Assembly: GCA_002451555.1 (NCBI GenBank)
Contig: DKCU01000055.1
Location: 1 to 41,661, forward strand
Length of the DNA stretch: 41,661 bases
From: Candidatus Segatella albertsiae
Lineage (GTDB): Bacteria; Bacteroidota; Bacteroidia; Bacteroidales; Bacteroidaceae
Reading direction: 5' to 3'
The notes below the pieces were generated by a model that saw only the letters and a list, made by a program, of their open reading frames with translations, had not been told where the DNA came from and did no database searches. Positions 18,173 through 26,723 of this stretch are shown here, piece after piece (position 1 is the stretch's first letter; each line of letters begins with the position of its first letter). The position numbers were made by a program, and so were the translations under genes.

Positions 18173-18204
18173 TAAAAAGCCGATTCGCAATTCTAAAAGA
18201 GCCA

Positions 18205-19974
18205 ATGAAGAAAATATTGTCATTCATCATGGTGCTGATCTCTTTGGTCGCTTGTACGGACCAAGGAAGATATGAGGCAACAATCAGTCGGGCAGATAGC
18301 TTGATAGAAAATCATCAAGATTCTGTGCGTTTCGCTTTGGAAATGTTGGATTCACTGAAGCCAGAGTATCCAGATTTCTCCAAGCGATTACAGATGCGCT
18401 ATCTACTTATTTATGCCAAGGGTATGAATAAGGGATTTATTAACTTCACCACCGATAGTGTGATGAAGCTGGTGGCTGATTATTATGATGACCATGGAAC
18501 GAGCAATGAGCAAATGTTGGCTCATTACTTGTTGGGTTGTACTTACCGTGATATGTGTGAGTACCCTGCAGCCTTGTCTTGTTATCAGGATGCTGTAGAG
18601 AAGGCTGACACTATGGATGTTGCGTGTGATTATAGCTTGTTGACAAGAATCTATCAGCAAGAAGGTGGCTTGTTCTTGCACCAAAACATGCCCCAAAATG
18701 CGGAGGAAGTTTTGAAAAAGGCAGAAAAGGCAGCTTGGATGGCAAAAGATACCTTGGCGGCATTGTTGTCAAGAGAACATCTAGTTAGAGTTTGTAATGG
18801 TTTGGGTGAATTCAGAAAAGCATTATCAATAGGTTTTTCTCTTCAGAAAGCATATCGCAAATATGGATATATAAAAGAGTCTATACGAGTTTATGGACAA
18901 TTCTTCAAGCCTTTGCTTAGATTGAAACGTTATAGTGAACTTAAAAAATACATGGAAATTTATGAACGAGAGTCTGGATATTTTAATGGTGAAGAATCTC
19001 ATGCAATTTGCTATGCCCATTATTATTATATAAAGGGTATGCTCAATCTAGCTCTAAAATCTCATACATCTAGAGAATACATAGATATTAGTCTCAAAAA
19101 AAGTACGAATTTTAATGACAAGGTAAATGCGTATTATGGGTTGTATTGCTATAGCAAAAGTATTGATAATTTGGATTCTATCAAGAAATATGTAGATTTA
19201 TTCGTCATAAATAATGATTCTGCTCGTTTTGAGAATGAAGTAGGAAGAATGCAAAATATTGCTTCTTCCTATAGATATAATACTTTGCAAAAAACTATTC
19301 TTTCAAAAGAAATGGAATCAAAGAAAATGCAATTGTTTATGTTTGTGTTTCTCTTATGTTTTGCAATGATATTGTTTGCATCAATTGTCTATGTAATGAA
19401 TCTTCGCAAAAAACAACAATTAAACTATCTCAAGTTGTGTACATACAAACAACAGATTCAAATGGTGGATAATGAATTAAAAGATAAGCGTGAGTTGTTA
19501 AACCAGTTGAGTTCTAATTTTAATGATGTGTCAAATATAGTTAAGAAAAAAAACGAACAGATAGAAAAGATGCAACAAGAACTTCAAGTCCTAGAAGAAG
19601 GAGTTTGTTGTCAAGAACCTTTTGATGATGGCAAAGGCGAAATCATGAATAAGGCTATAGTATTAGTATTTAAAAAAAATGTTGTTCAAGGGAACATGGC
19701 AACAGAGAAACAATGGGCAATATTGGAGAATGTGTTCAAAACACTTCTGCCTCAATTCAAAAAAACTTTGGAAAAAAATGAAGCATTGAAGGAAAATGAA
19801 TATAGAATATGCATGTTAGTATGGCTGGAGTTCAAGCCCAAGGACATACAAATTTTAATGGGAATGTCTGCTTCTAATGTTTCTAACAGGAAGAGAATGG
19901 CAGTAAAGGTGTTTGGAAATGATATGACAGCAAGTAAATTTGATATGAAAATTCGCAATATCTTGAATTCGTGA
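18205..19974 (+). CDS. Membrane-bound TPR sensor with cytoplasmic coiled coil and LuxR-like HTH
   Basis: A 589-aa one-component regulator. Lipobox LVAC (C17) begins a periplasmic TPR-rich region (about 20-365; repeats such as YPAALSCYQDAVEKAD and NAEEVLKKAEKAAWMAKD). One membrane helix lies at about 376-396 (MFVFLLCFAMILFASIVYVM). A cytoplasmic coiled coil follows at about 400-465. The C-terminus (about 525-580) resembles a LuxR/sigma-70 region 4 HTH: EYRICMLVWLEFKPKDIQIL, then SASNVSNRKRMAVKVFG. It has no kinase or receiver domain. A lipid anchor plus a TM helix in one protein is typical of this Bacteroidota regulator type. It probably controls the genes downstream. Codon use shifts to AT-rich inside this gene (from about 18800). 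Its stop lies in a tgaatttg tandem repeat. Confidence 0.75.
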   Translation: MKKILSFIMVLISLVACTDQGRYEATISRADSLIENHQDSVRFALEMLDSLKPEYPDFSKRLQMRYLLIYAKGMNKGFINFTTDSVMKLVADYYDDHGTSNEQMLAHYLLGCTYRDMCEYPAALSCYQDAVEKADTMDVACDYSLLTRIYQQEGGLFLHQNMPQNAEEVLKKAEKAAWMAKDTLAALLSREHLVRVCNGLGEFRKALSIGFSLQKAYRKYGYIKESIRVYGQFFKPLLRLKRYSELKKYMEIYERESGYFNGEESHAICYAHYYYIKGMLNLALKSHTSREYIDISLKKSTNFNDKVNAYYGLYCYSKSIDNLDSIKKYVDLFVINNDSARFENEVGRMQNIASSYRYNTLQKTILSKEMESKKMQLFMFVFLLCFAMILFASIVYVMNLRKKQQLNYLKLCTYKQQIQMVDNELKDKRELLNQLSSNFNDVSNIVKKKNEQIEKMQQELQVLEEGVCCQEPFDDGKGEIMNKAIVLVFKKNVVQGNMATEKQWAILENVFKTLLPQFKKTLEKNEALKENEYRICMLVWLEFKPKDIQILMGMSASNVSNRKRMAVKVFGNDMTASKFDMKIRNILNS

Positions 19975-20086
19975 ATTTGTGAATTTGTAATATATAGTAC
20001 TGATTTACAAGATATTAACTGTATAATTGTGAATTTGTGAATAGTTAAAAAGGAAATGGTATGACTAAAATTGAAAATAGTTTCAG

Positions 20087-20094
20087 TAAATTTG
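20087..20094 (+). promoter_or_regulatory. Possible -7 box before the DUF3244-like gene
   Basis: TAAATTTG matches TAnnTTTG, but no convincing -33 element is seen and the leader would be only about 12 nt. Confidence 0.3.
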
Positions 20095-20112
20095 CTAACA
20101 AAAAAATGTTAT

Positions 20113-20466
20113 ATGAAGAAGTTTTTTGTAATCGTAATGATGCTTATAGTGTCATTTAATGTATATGCCGCAGAAACTGTGGTTAGCTTACAATTAAAAG
20201 TTAGTGCGCATGATGATAATTTGGGTAATCCACAATCTCGTTGTCCTATAGCTCCTTTGTTTTTAAAGCAAAGTGATAACAAGTTATGTTTACCTAATAG
20301 TACAGAACATATAATAATTAAGTTGTCTGTTAATGGTCATGTCTCTTATACAGAAGTTGTCTTATCAGATAAGGTTGTTGTGGAGTTTCCTGACTATTTA
20401 CAAGGAGAGTATCAAATTTCTCTTTTTGTTGGTGATAAGGAATATGTAGGAACGATTAACTTATAA
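20113..20466 (+). CDS. Small secreted protein, DUF3244-like
   Basis: 117 aa with a signal peptide (about 1-19, ending VYAA). The mature part is one small beta-rich domain; RCPIAPLF, a central IIIKLSVNGHV strand and the ending GEYQISLFVGDKEYVGTINL are what I associate with DUF3244. Such proteins are small, periplasmic or secreted, and of unknown function. I chose ATG 20113 because the 14 residues added by an upstream start would precede a clean signal peptide. It follows the TPR regulator and overlaps the next gene by one base (TAATG), implying coupled translation. It might be a ligand or modulator of the TPR sensor, but that is speculation. Confidence 0.55.
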   Translation: MKKFFVIVMMLIVSFNVYAAETVVSLQLKVSAHDDNLGNPQSRCPIAPLFLKQSDNKLCLPNSTEHIIIKLSVNGHVSYTEVVLSDKVVVEFPDYLQGEYQISLFVGDKEYVGTINL

Positions 20467-22391
20467 TGAATATATTTCAAGATATGAATAAGCGATATGT
20501 TGTGATAATAGGAGCAATATTTCTTGCAATGGGGACTTCTGCAAAAGACAATTTGTCAGAGAAGGTGCTTGCGCACTTCAAAAATGATGACTTGAAATAT
20601 AAGGCAGCTTTGTTCCTGTTGCAGAATATGGATGCCCACTATTCTTATGCTAGTAAGGGCATCACTTCTTATTACCATGAGATGGATAGCGTATTTAGCT
20701 TGCCTGTCCAAAAGGATGAGGTGTATAAGAAGGCATACGTCGCTGCTTCTACTAGAAATGGAGATTTATCAGAAAACTCTCGAGTGTTGTGGGATAAGGA
20801 TGCAATTTCTTCAGAACAGCTGATTTCTTATATCAATGATGCTTTTGAAATGTGGCAACGTTCTTGGAACAAGGAGGTAAGCATTGAGATGTTTTGCGAA
20901 TATGTATTGCCTTATCGTATCACGACAGAACCAGTCAGTGATTGGAGAAAACTTTACATGGATAAATATCGCAATTCGATTGAGCCTCATCAAAACTCTC
21001 AGGTGAACTATACTTATAAGTATGGTTTGTATAAGGAGTTGAATAAGGGATTTTATGGAGCATTGTATTATCCTGAAACCTACTTGCCAGAGCTACCTCT
21101 TGATATTTTGCAGAAAATGCGCTTGGGAAATTGTGAGTCGAATGCCAAGAGAAACATAGCTCAACTTCGTGCCGTAGGCTTGCCTGCCACATTGGATTTT
21201 GTACCACAATGGGGCAATCGTTCTATGGGGCATTCTTGGGGTGTACTTATCACGGATAACAATGAAAATGGAATACCTTTTGGGTTGAATGAGAATCTAG
21301 GAATCCATTTCTATTTCCGTCCAGACCATAGACTACCTAAAGTCTTTCGCCATACATTTAGCAAGCAACCTGAAATGGAAGAGTTTGCTTCGGATGTTAA
21401 AAGTGTAGTTCCTGAATACCTCCATAATCGCTGCATCAAGGATGTAACTGACAAATATACAGATGCTTCTGATGTGACGGTGGCGTTGAAGACGAAAAAT
21501 CCAAAAGCTTCACCTTGGATTTATCTTTGTGTATTCGATGACAAAGATTGGATACCTGTTTGTTTTGCCAAACGTAGTGGCTCTATTGCGAACTTCAAGA
21601 AAATGGGACGTGGCGTCGTGTATCTTCCTGCTTCTTTTGATGGTCAAGGTAATATGATAGCTGAAGCCTATCCCTTTATTTTGCAGGCAGATGGACGGTT
21701 GGTTGAACTGAAGCCTAATACAAGTAAAGTCCAAACTATTAGAACGGTTAGAAAGTATAACTTCACGACCAATTTGAAAGAATTTTGCAAAAATACGGAG
21801 GGTGGTAAATTCCAAGTAGCCAATAAGGAAGACTTTAGTGACTCTATCACGATAGCTTCTATTGCTCATACTGATGAAAGTCGCTATTATAGTTTAAAAC
21901 CTAAATATAAGGGTAAGTATCAGTATTTTCGTTACTTAGCACCAGATGACTCTTATGGCAATATGGCAGAAGTCGAGGTGTATGACTCGAAAGGAGAGAA
22001 GATAACTTCGAAGAATATGTTCGGTATGCGTGGTGCAGTGAAAGGCCATAACTTGGAGAAAGTCTTCGATGGAGACCCTTTGACTTCCTATTCCTTGCCT
22101 TTCCCGAATGGTGGTTGGGCAGCACTTGGCTTTGATCAACCAGTGAGCATATCGGAAATCCGCTATTTGCCTCGCAATGATGGTAACTTTATTGAACAAA
22201 GCGACCTTTATGCTCTTTATTATTGGGATTATAACGGTTGGAAACTCATTGAGGAGAAACAGGGCAACCGAGAAGGCATCTTGTATTTCGGCAAGGTTCC
22301 GAGTGGGGCATTGCTACTATTGAGAGACTTGACCAAAGGAAGCCAAGAGCGAATATTCACGTATAGCAATGGTAAACAAATCTGGTGGTAG
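20466..22391 (+). CDS. Secreted transglutaminase-like protein with C-terminal discoidin-like domain
   Basis: 641 aa. The first 25 residues form a signal peptide, more compact if translation starts at ATG 20484. Residues about 30-215 are helical and unassigned. A transglutaminase-like core at about 210-300 carries the Cys in RLGNCESNAKRNIAQL (C223), RAVGLPATLDFVPQWGN, and the His in MGHSWGVLI (H256); the third residue may be D264. The middle (about 300-480) is beta-rich. The C-terminus (about 500-610: YFRYLAPDDSYGNMAEVEVY, KVFDGDPLTSY, SISEIRYLPRNDGN) resembles an F5/8-type C domain that would bind glycan. Papain-fold proteins of this kind can be proteases, amidases or crosslinkers, so the reaction is open. 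Confidence 0.7.
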   Translation: MNIFQDMNKRYVVIIGAIFLAMGTSAKDNLSEKVLAHFKNDDLKYKAALFLLQNMDAHYSYASKGITSYYHEMDSVFSLPVQKDEVYKKAYVAASTRNGDLSENSRVLWDKDAISSEQLISYINDAFEMWQRSWNKEVSIEMFCEYVLPYRITTEPVSDWRKLYMDKYRNSIEPHQNSQVNYTYKYGLYKELNKGFYGALYYPETYLPELPLDILQKMRLGNCESNAKRNIAQLRAVGLPATLDFVPQWGNRSMGHSWGVLITDNNENGIPFGLNENLGIHFYFRPDHRLPKVFRHTFSKQPEMEEFASDVKSVVPEYLHNRCIKDVTDKYTDASDVTVALKTKNPKASPWIYLCVFDDKDWIPVCFAKRSGSIANFKKMGRGVVYLPASFDGQGNMIAEAYPFILQADGRLVELKPNTSKVQTIRTVRKYNFTTNLKEFCKNTEGGKFQVANKEDFSDSITIASIAHTDESRYYSLKPKYKGKYQYFRYLAPDDSYGNMAEVEVYDSKGEKITSKNMFGMRGAVKGHNLEKVFDGDPLTSYSLPFPNGGWAALGFDQPVSISEIRYLPRNDGNFIEQSDLYALYYWDYNGWKLIEEKQGNREGILYFGKVPSGALLLLRDLTKGSQERIFTYSNGKQIWW

Positions 22392-22448
22392 AAAGAAACG
22401 ATTGTTAATAATTTTATAATAATAACAGAAAATTGTAAGAAAGAATTC

Positions 22449-22527
22449 GATTAATAGTAGGATGAATATAGACCTGTTCAAGATGTATGAAGTATGCGTA
22501 CCTACGAAATGTGTTGTAAGTGGTCGA
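22449..22527 (+). promoter_or_regulatory. Duplicated leader element, copy A
   Basis: Non-coding stretch, about three-quarters identical to 25940-26016 (shared blocks ttcaagatgtatg and atgtgttgt). It can form a 7-bp hairpin, ATGTATG (22483-22489), loop AAG, TATGCGT (22493-22499), using G-U pairs. It ends 27 bases before the lipoprotein start. It may be a leader RNA or a promoter region copied with the cassette. Confidence 0.5.
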
Positions 22528-22554
22528 AATCATGTAAAAATAATTATAGTAAAA

Positions 22555-23250
22555 ATGAAAATCGTTCAATTGTTTTTAGTGTTTGTTTTTGGACTTTCTG
22601 TTGTTGCTTGTACGGAAGTTCCTACAGAAGATGCTTCTGTAGAGAAGTACAGCCGAACTTCAAATCAAATGTTGGTAAGTGGTTACTCTCATTTAGGAGA
22701 AATACCTTTGAGTGCTTGGAAGAATATGGATGATAAAGAGAAAGAGGTTTGGGGAAAAGTAGGAAAGAAAGTATATGTTAATTATTCTTTTATAGATTCT
22801 ACATTCTATGTAAGAAATAAAGAGAACATACTTAGACGTTATGCAAGTTTGTATGATAAAGTATTGATAAATCGAAAAGATACTTGCTATTTAGTAATCT
22901 CAAATCTTCGAGCAAAGTCAATGTTAACAGCTGGCGTAACTCGTTCTGTAAATAGATTTGAACAAGGAAAAGGGGGATGGTATTTCTCTGATCCGCAAGT
23001 AATGTGGAGTAATGGGAAAGTTTCACTAATGGCAGTGGGATATGCTTTGTTCTCCAAGGATAGAGCAGAGCAATTTTTACATAAAGTGTATGCTACTCCG
23101 AAAGAAGCGGAATTTAGAGGCGTTGATGAGCATCGAGCGATTGGTGATTCGGGCTTAATGGAAATTTATGCGAGTGGTTCTTTAGTAATAGGTAGTGAGA
23201 GCTTTTCAGTGAGAACAACAATTCTTGTTGATATGACTAGATGTGAGTAG
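22555..23250 (+). CDS. Lipoprotein of unknown function (cassette 1)
   Basis: 231 aa, not recognised. Lipobox VVAC (C19) after a clean signal peptide that supports ATG 22555; a longer frame from 22462 runs through the leader element and is unlikely to be used. The mature protein is mixed alpha/beta with two conserved-looking cysteines (near DTCYLVI and at the end, TRCE) and aromatic/glycine turns (GKGGWYFSDPQVMWSNG). No known motif was identified. Its TAG is followed directly by the ATG of the next gene, so the two are probably made together. It is a likely outer-membrane or periplasmic partner of the secreted protein that follows. Confidence 0.6.
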   Translation: MKIVQLFLVFVFGLSVVACTEVPTEDASVEKYSRTSNQMLVSGYSHLGEIPLSAWKNMDDKEKEVWGKVGKKVYVNYSFIDSTFYVRNKENILRRYASLYDKVLINRKDTCYLVISNLRAKSMLTAGVTRSVNRFEQGKGGWYFSDPQVMWSNGKVSLMAVGYALFSKDRAEQFLHKVYATPKEAEFRGVDEHRAIGDSGLMEIYASGSLVIGSESFSVRTTILVDMTRCE

Positions 23251-24297
23251 ATGAGAAATTTTGTTTTGTATTTTTGCTTGATGTTAGGTATTCAAGCAAA
23301 TGCCCAGTCTTATACGGATTATCCTTTTTATGGATTGCATTCAGATGGGAAGATTACAAATGTAGAACAAATTTTTAAGAATCTTTCTGATGCAATAGAT
23401 AAGCATGCTGATGGTAAGGCCAAAATACTAGGTTATAAGTACATGGGAACAGTAAAGGATACTTTGGAAGTGTCAAAAATGGTGCGTCAGAATATTCTGA
23501 ACGCTCCTCAATATGCTCGTGGAGTAAAGAGTGCCGTATTGTATATTGATAGTTTGATAATAGATCGTTCTAAATATGTATTCACGCCACAAGCATTTCC
23601 CATGAAGAAGTATCTTCGTACATTTGAAGGAAAAGGTGTATTTGAAAAAATATGTCAAGATATTAAGGTAGGTGACAAGATTTATAAATTGATGTATATG
23701 TTGGATGACAAAAAATATAATGAGTATGTTTTTGTTAATTCAAAAGATATGCAGGTTGCAACCTCTGGTAGTTTCTGGGGCTTCCATTTGAAAACTTCCC
23801 AACAGGCAACCTTACCAATTGGAGCTTGGACTCATGGCGATACACCCAAAAATAAAGTAGAGAAACTGCAGGATTCTAAGACTGTTCTTAGTAATATCGA
23901 TAAGGCTGAGCAACAAGATAGTTTCCTTAAAGTTTCTTTTGGAGATATTACTATTAGACATGCTTATCCTATGGAGGCTAAAAGATTGGATAATGGAAAA
24001 TGGTTGGCAAAATACAAAATCTACGATAATCACTATCAACCTGTAAAACTGTTTTTGAATGTTACATATAGTAATGTGGTAAATGCAGTTAAACTATTGG
24101 ATTATAGGGTAGAAGGGGGGTGCGATAATGGTGTTGCAAGCTTTGATAAGAAAAATAAGCATATAGTTTTATTGAGTTATGACAGTAGAAGTCGGTGCTT
24201 TATAGGTAATTTTTCTGGTACGATTAATTATCTCTCTTCCAATGGTTTGATATCTAGTTCGGCAGATAGTATTTTGATGTTACATCTTGCACAATGA
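23251..24297 (+). CDS. Secreted protein of unknown function, paralog A
   Basis: 348 aa with signal peptide LMLGIQANAQ (cleavage about 19). The family is not recognised, but it is paralogous to the product of 26720-27841. Shared are the signal peptide, KAKILGYKYMGTVKDTLEV versus KVKILKYEKWGVVKDSLQA, NAPQYARGV versus HAPAYKRGI, YEYVF/MEYDF strands, and GSFWGFHL-TLPIGAW versus CSFWGFTS-NIPIGNW. Divergence increases toward the C-terminus. It overlaps the ligase-like gene by ATGA. The beta-rich composition suggests an envelope-associated binding protein; function unknown. Confidence 0.6.
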   Translation: MRNFVLYFCLMLGIQANAQSYTDYPFYGLHSDGKITNVEQIFKNLSDAIDKHADGKAKILGYKYMGTVKDTLEVSKMVRQNILNAPQYARGVKSAVLYIDSLIIDRSKYVFTPQAFPMKKYLRTFEGKGVFEKICQDIKVGDKIYKLMYMLDDKKYNEYVFVNSKDMQVATSGSFWGFHLKTSQQATLPIGAWTHGDTPKNKVEKLQDSKTVLSNIDKAEQQDSFLKVSFGDITIRHAYPMEAKRLDNGKWLAKYKIYDNHYQPVKLFLNVTYSNVVNAVKLLDYRVEGGCDNGVASFDKKNKHIVLLSYDSRSRCFIGNFSGTINYLSSNGLISSSADSILMLHLAQ

Positions 24298-25931
24298 AAG
24301 TGATATTAAGTTGGCTGATGAGATATGCAAAAGTAATCATATTGACATTAACCGTTATTGGAAGTATTTTTGTGAATTCGTCCTTGTTGACGGATTCGCA
24401 AATACTTCCAAAATGGTTCTGCTTTGCTATAGGAGGGGCTTTGTTGGCTTTTGTCATGGGCTTCCAACTATTGCAAGGTTCTGTCTTTGAGTCTTTACAT
24501 GATAAAAACATTATTGCTCGAATTATAGGGCTATCTATCGTTGCACAGGTTATTTATGCCATCGCATGCTATCATTCTTGGTGGAGCCAAGATGTGGTAT
24601 TTGAAATCGGAAGTTTTGAGAATCCGGCTGGATTTGCATCTTGCTTATGTATGGGGATGCCATTTGTTGCTTTGTTTGTTCGAGACCAAAAAAGATGGGT
24701 GCGAAGCATTGCTTTAGTATCTTGTTTTTTAGTGTTGATTGCTATTTATGTGTCTAAGTCGAGGACTGGTTATGTCTCATGTGTCATGATGCTTATCGTC
24801 TTTTTGCTCTTTATATATAATAAGGTGTCAAGACGAGCAAGAGTTGTTCTTTGCGTGGGCTGTTTCTCTGCTGTTGTTGGAATAGTGATTGCATTTTGCT
24901 CTATGTCTGGGAGTAAGCATAATTCCATGAATGGTAGAAAACTGATATGGACGGTCGGAATGGAGATGGTAAAAGACAAACCATTGAATGGTCATGGCTT
25001 AGGTAGTATCGAAAGATGCTATATGAACTATCAGGCAGGTTATCTAAAGCATTCTTCCAAGCAAAGTGAAATCATGTTGGCAGATAATGTCAAGCATGTG
25101 TTCAATGACTACCTCGCCATTGCAATTCAGTTTGGACTCGTCGGTATATTGTTATTGTTTGGATATGTGGGTATGGTGGCTTATTGCTTCATAAGGAAAT
25201 CTATGCATGATTCCTTGGCGCAAGCTGCTCTGCTTTCAATGATAGGGTTAGGAAGTTTTGCCTTCTTTTCTTATCCTTCATGTTATCCGTTTACTTGGGT
25301 AATGATAGCTGTCAATTCTTGGCTTATCATTTCACCGTGTATTCCACGAAGAATGCATATCTCAGTCTCTCTTCAGAGGACTATGGGAATGGGCATGGTA
25401 ATTTTGTCTGTTGTTTCACTTGTTCAAATTGGAATAAGACTGAAGGCTGAACTTACTTGGAAGAAGCTCTATGATAGAAGATTGGTCTTCGGCGACAAGC
25501 AAACGTTGTCAGAGTATCAATCGGTTTATGCAGTTTTGAAACATGAGCCATATTTCCTTTATAATTATGCCGTCGAGCTGAACTTGGATGGTCAATATGC
25601 CCAGTCGCAGCAAGTAGCTAAAGAATGCGAACGATATTGGGCGGATTATGACTTGAAGATGGTTATGGCGTATAATTATAAAGATCTTCGAAATAGTGCC
25701 AACGCTATAAGGTGCTTTCATGAAGCAGAAGCGATGTGTCCTAATCGCTTTGAGCCGATATATAACATCATGCAGATTTATCAATCGTTGCATAACTCTC
25801 GCAAAACTTTGGAATATGCTAAGATGATAGTGAATAAATCTATAAAGGTATATTCGGCGGACGTTGTCAATATGAAAGATGAAGCAAAACAAGTATTAAG
25901 TAATCAAGAAGTAATTATGAGTATAGAGTAA
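24294..25931 (+). CDS. O-antigen ligase-like (Wzy_C) membrane protein with C-terminal TPR region
   Basis: 545 aa. About 10-12 hydrophobic helices cover 5-375. Wzy_C/O-antigen ligase hallmarks: GSFENPAGFASCLCMGMPF (about 106-124), SKSRTGYVS (about 154-162), GRKLIWTVGMEMVKDKPLNG with R215 followed by GHGLGS, and the periplasmic HVFNDYLAIA with H268, matching the Arg/His pair needed by WaaL-type enzymes. Residues about 390-540 are TPR-like helices. This class transfers or polymerises undecaprenyl-linked glycans onto lipid A or protein. No glycosyltransferase or flippase gene is adjacent, so the donor glycan must come from elsewhere. The ATGA overlap with the secreted-protein gene suggests that the target may be a product of this operon (inference). 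Confidence 0.8.
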   Translation: MKVILSWLMRYAKVIILTLTVIGSIFVNSSLLTDSQILPKWFCFAIGGALLAFVMGFQLLQGSVFESLHDKNIIARIIGLSIVAQVIYAIACYHSWWSQDVVFEIGSFENPAGFASCLCMGMPFVALFVRDQKRWVRSIALVSCFLVLIAIYVSKSRTGYVSCVMMLIVFLLFIYNKVSRRARVVLCVGCFSAVVGIVIAFCSMSGSKHNSMNGRKLIWTVGMEMVKDKPLNGHGLGSIERCYMNYQAGYLKHSSKQSEIMLADNVKHVFNDYLAIAIQFGLVGILLLFGYVGMVAYCFIRKSMHDSLAQAALLSMIGLGSFAFFSYPSCYPFTWVMIAVNSWLIISPCIPRRMHISVSLQRTMGMGMVILSVVSLVQIGIRLKAELTWKKLYDRRLVFGDKQTLSEYQSVYAVLKHEPYFLYNYAVELNLDGQYAQSQQVAKECERYWADYDLKMVMAYNYKDLRNSANAIRCFHEAEAMCPNRFEPIYNIMQIYQSLHNSRKTLEYAKMIVNKSIKVYSADVVNMKDEAKQVLSNQEVIMSIE

Positions 25932-25939
25932 GTACAAAT

Positions 25940-26016
25940 GATTAATAGGATGAACTTGTGACCAGTTCAAGATGTATGTGGCATACATACCTATGATATG
26001 TGTTGTGAATGGTCAT
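25940..26016 (+). promoter_or_regulatory. Duplicated leader element, copy B
   Basis: Begins 9 bases after the ligase-like gene and matches 22449-22527. The hairpin is perfect here: ATGTATG (25972-25978), loop TGG, CATACAT (25982-25988). It lies about 35 bases before the second lipoprotein gene. Confidence 0.5.
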
Positions 26017-26051
26017 ATAAAGATATCAATTAATTGACAAAAATTTATTTT

Positions 26052-26723
26052 ATGAGAAAAGTTCTTTGTCTTTTTATATTTTTCCTCACATTTGCAAGTT
26101 GTTCTGTCGAGGATGATGACTCTCATGTTCAAAAGGAGTATGTTGTTAATGACTTAGTTGAAATAGCTAAGCAATATGGTATGGAGTTTGAGCCTTTAGA
26201 AGGTCTTGGCTCTAAGAAACTTACTCTAGAAGAAGTGCAAGTTTTTAAAAATGAATTAGAAGCTCTTAGCAGCATAAAAGGAACTTATGCAATAAGAAAT
26301 ATAAAAAAAGGTGAGGCTGTTATGCTCAAGAAAGGTTCTAGACTAAGAAAACTTAAGACACGTTCTGAGCTTGAGATAATTGAAGAACCAGAATATGAAT
26401 ATCCTACTAAGGCTGAAGGTGGATATATATGTAATTGCCTAATACGAATGTATCATGTATTCAACAAAGAAAAAAATACAAAAGAAACTTTCGTGTTTGT
26501 GGACACTTCTGTTAGCGGTTTATATGGTACAACTACAGATAGAATATCTAATAAAGGTGGGTATGCAGGAGTTTATTATGATGATATTAGCTGTTGTGTA
26601 AGATTTGATGGCTGTTTGGATTATGGAGCAGCTGGGTATGGATTTATAAAAATTTATTATAATGGTTGTTATAATCCTTATTATGAAATAATGAATCAAG
26701 TAAACTGGAGTTTTAGAGAATGA
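26052..26723 (+). CDS. Lipoprotein of unknown function (cassette 2)
   Basis: 223 aa. Lipobox FASC (C17); ATG 26052 is preferred over an upstream TTG because it starts the signal peptide. The N-terminal half is charged and helical (about 25-110). The C-terminal half (about 125-220) is rich in Gly, Tyr and Cys (YICNC, SCCVRFDGC, YNGCYNPYYE), with six Cys beyond the lipidated one, suggesting a compact disulfide-bonded domain. I saw no clear similarity to the lipoprotein of cassette 1, although both occupy the same slot after the same leader. The gene overlaps the next by ATGA. Family not recognised. Confidence 0.6.
   Translation: MRKVLCLFIFFLTFASCSVEDDDSHVQKEYVVNDLVEIAKQYGMEFEPLEGLGSKKLTLEEVQVFKNELEALSSIKGTYAIRNIKKGEAVMLKKGSRLRKLKTRSELEIIEEPEYEYPTKAEGGYICNCLIRMYHVFNKEKNTKETFVFVDTSVSGLYGTTTDRISNKGGYAGVYYDDISCCVRFDGCLDYGAAGYGFIKIYYNGCYNPYYEIMNQVNWSFRE

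Noticed and set aside
22462..22554. N-terminal extension of the cassette 1 lipoprotein from ATG 22462
   Set aside because: It would bury the signal peptide, and the same sequence in the second leader copy is not open.
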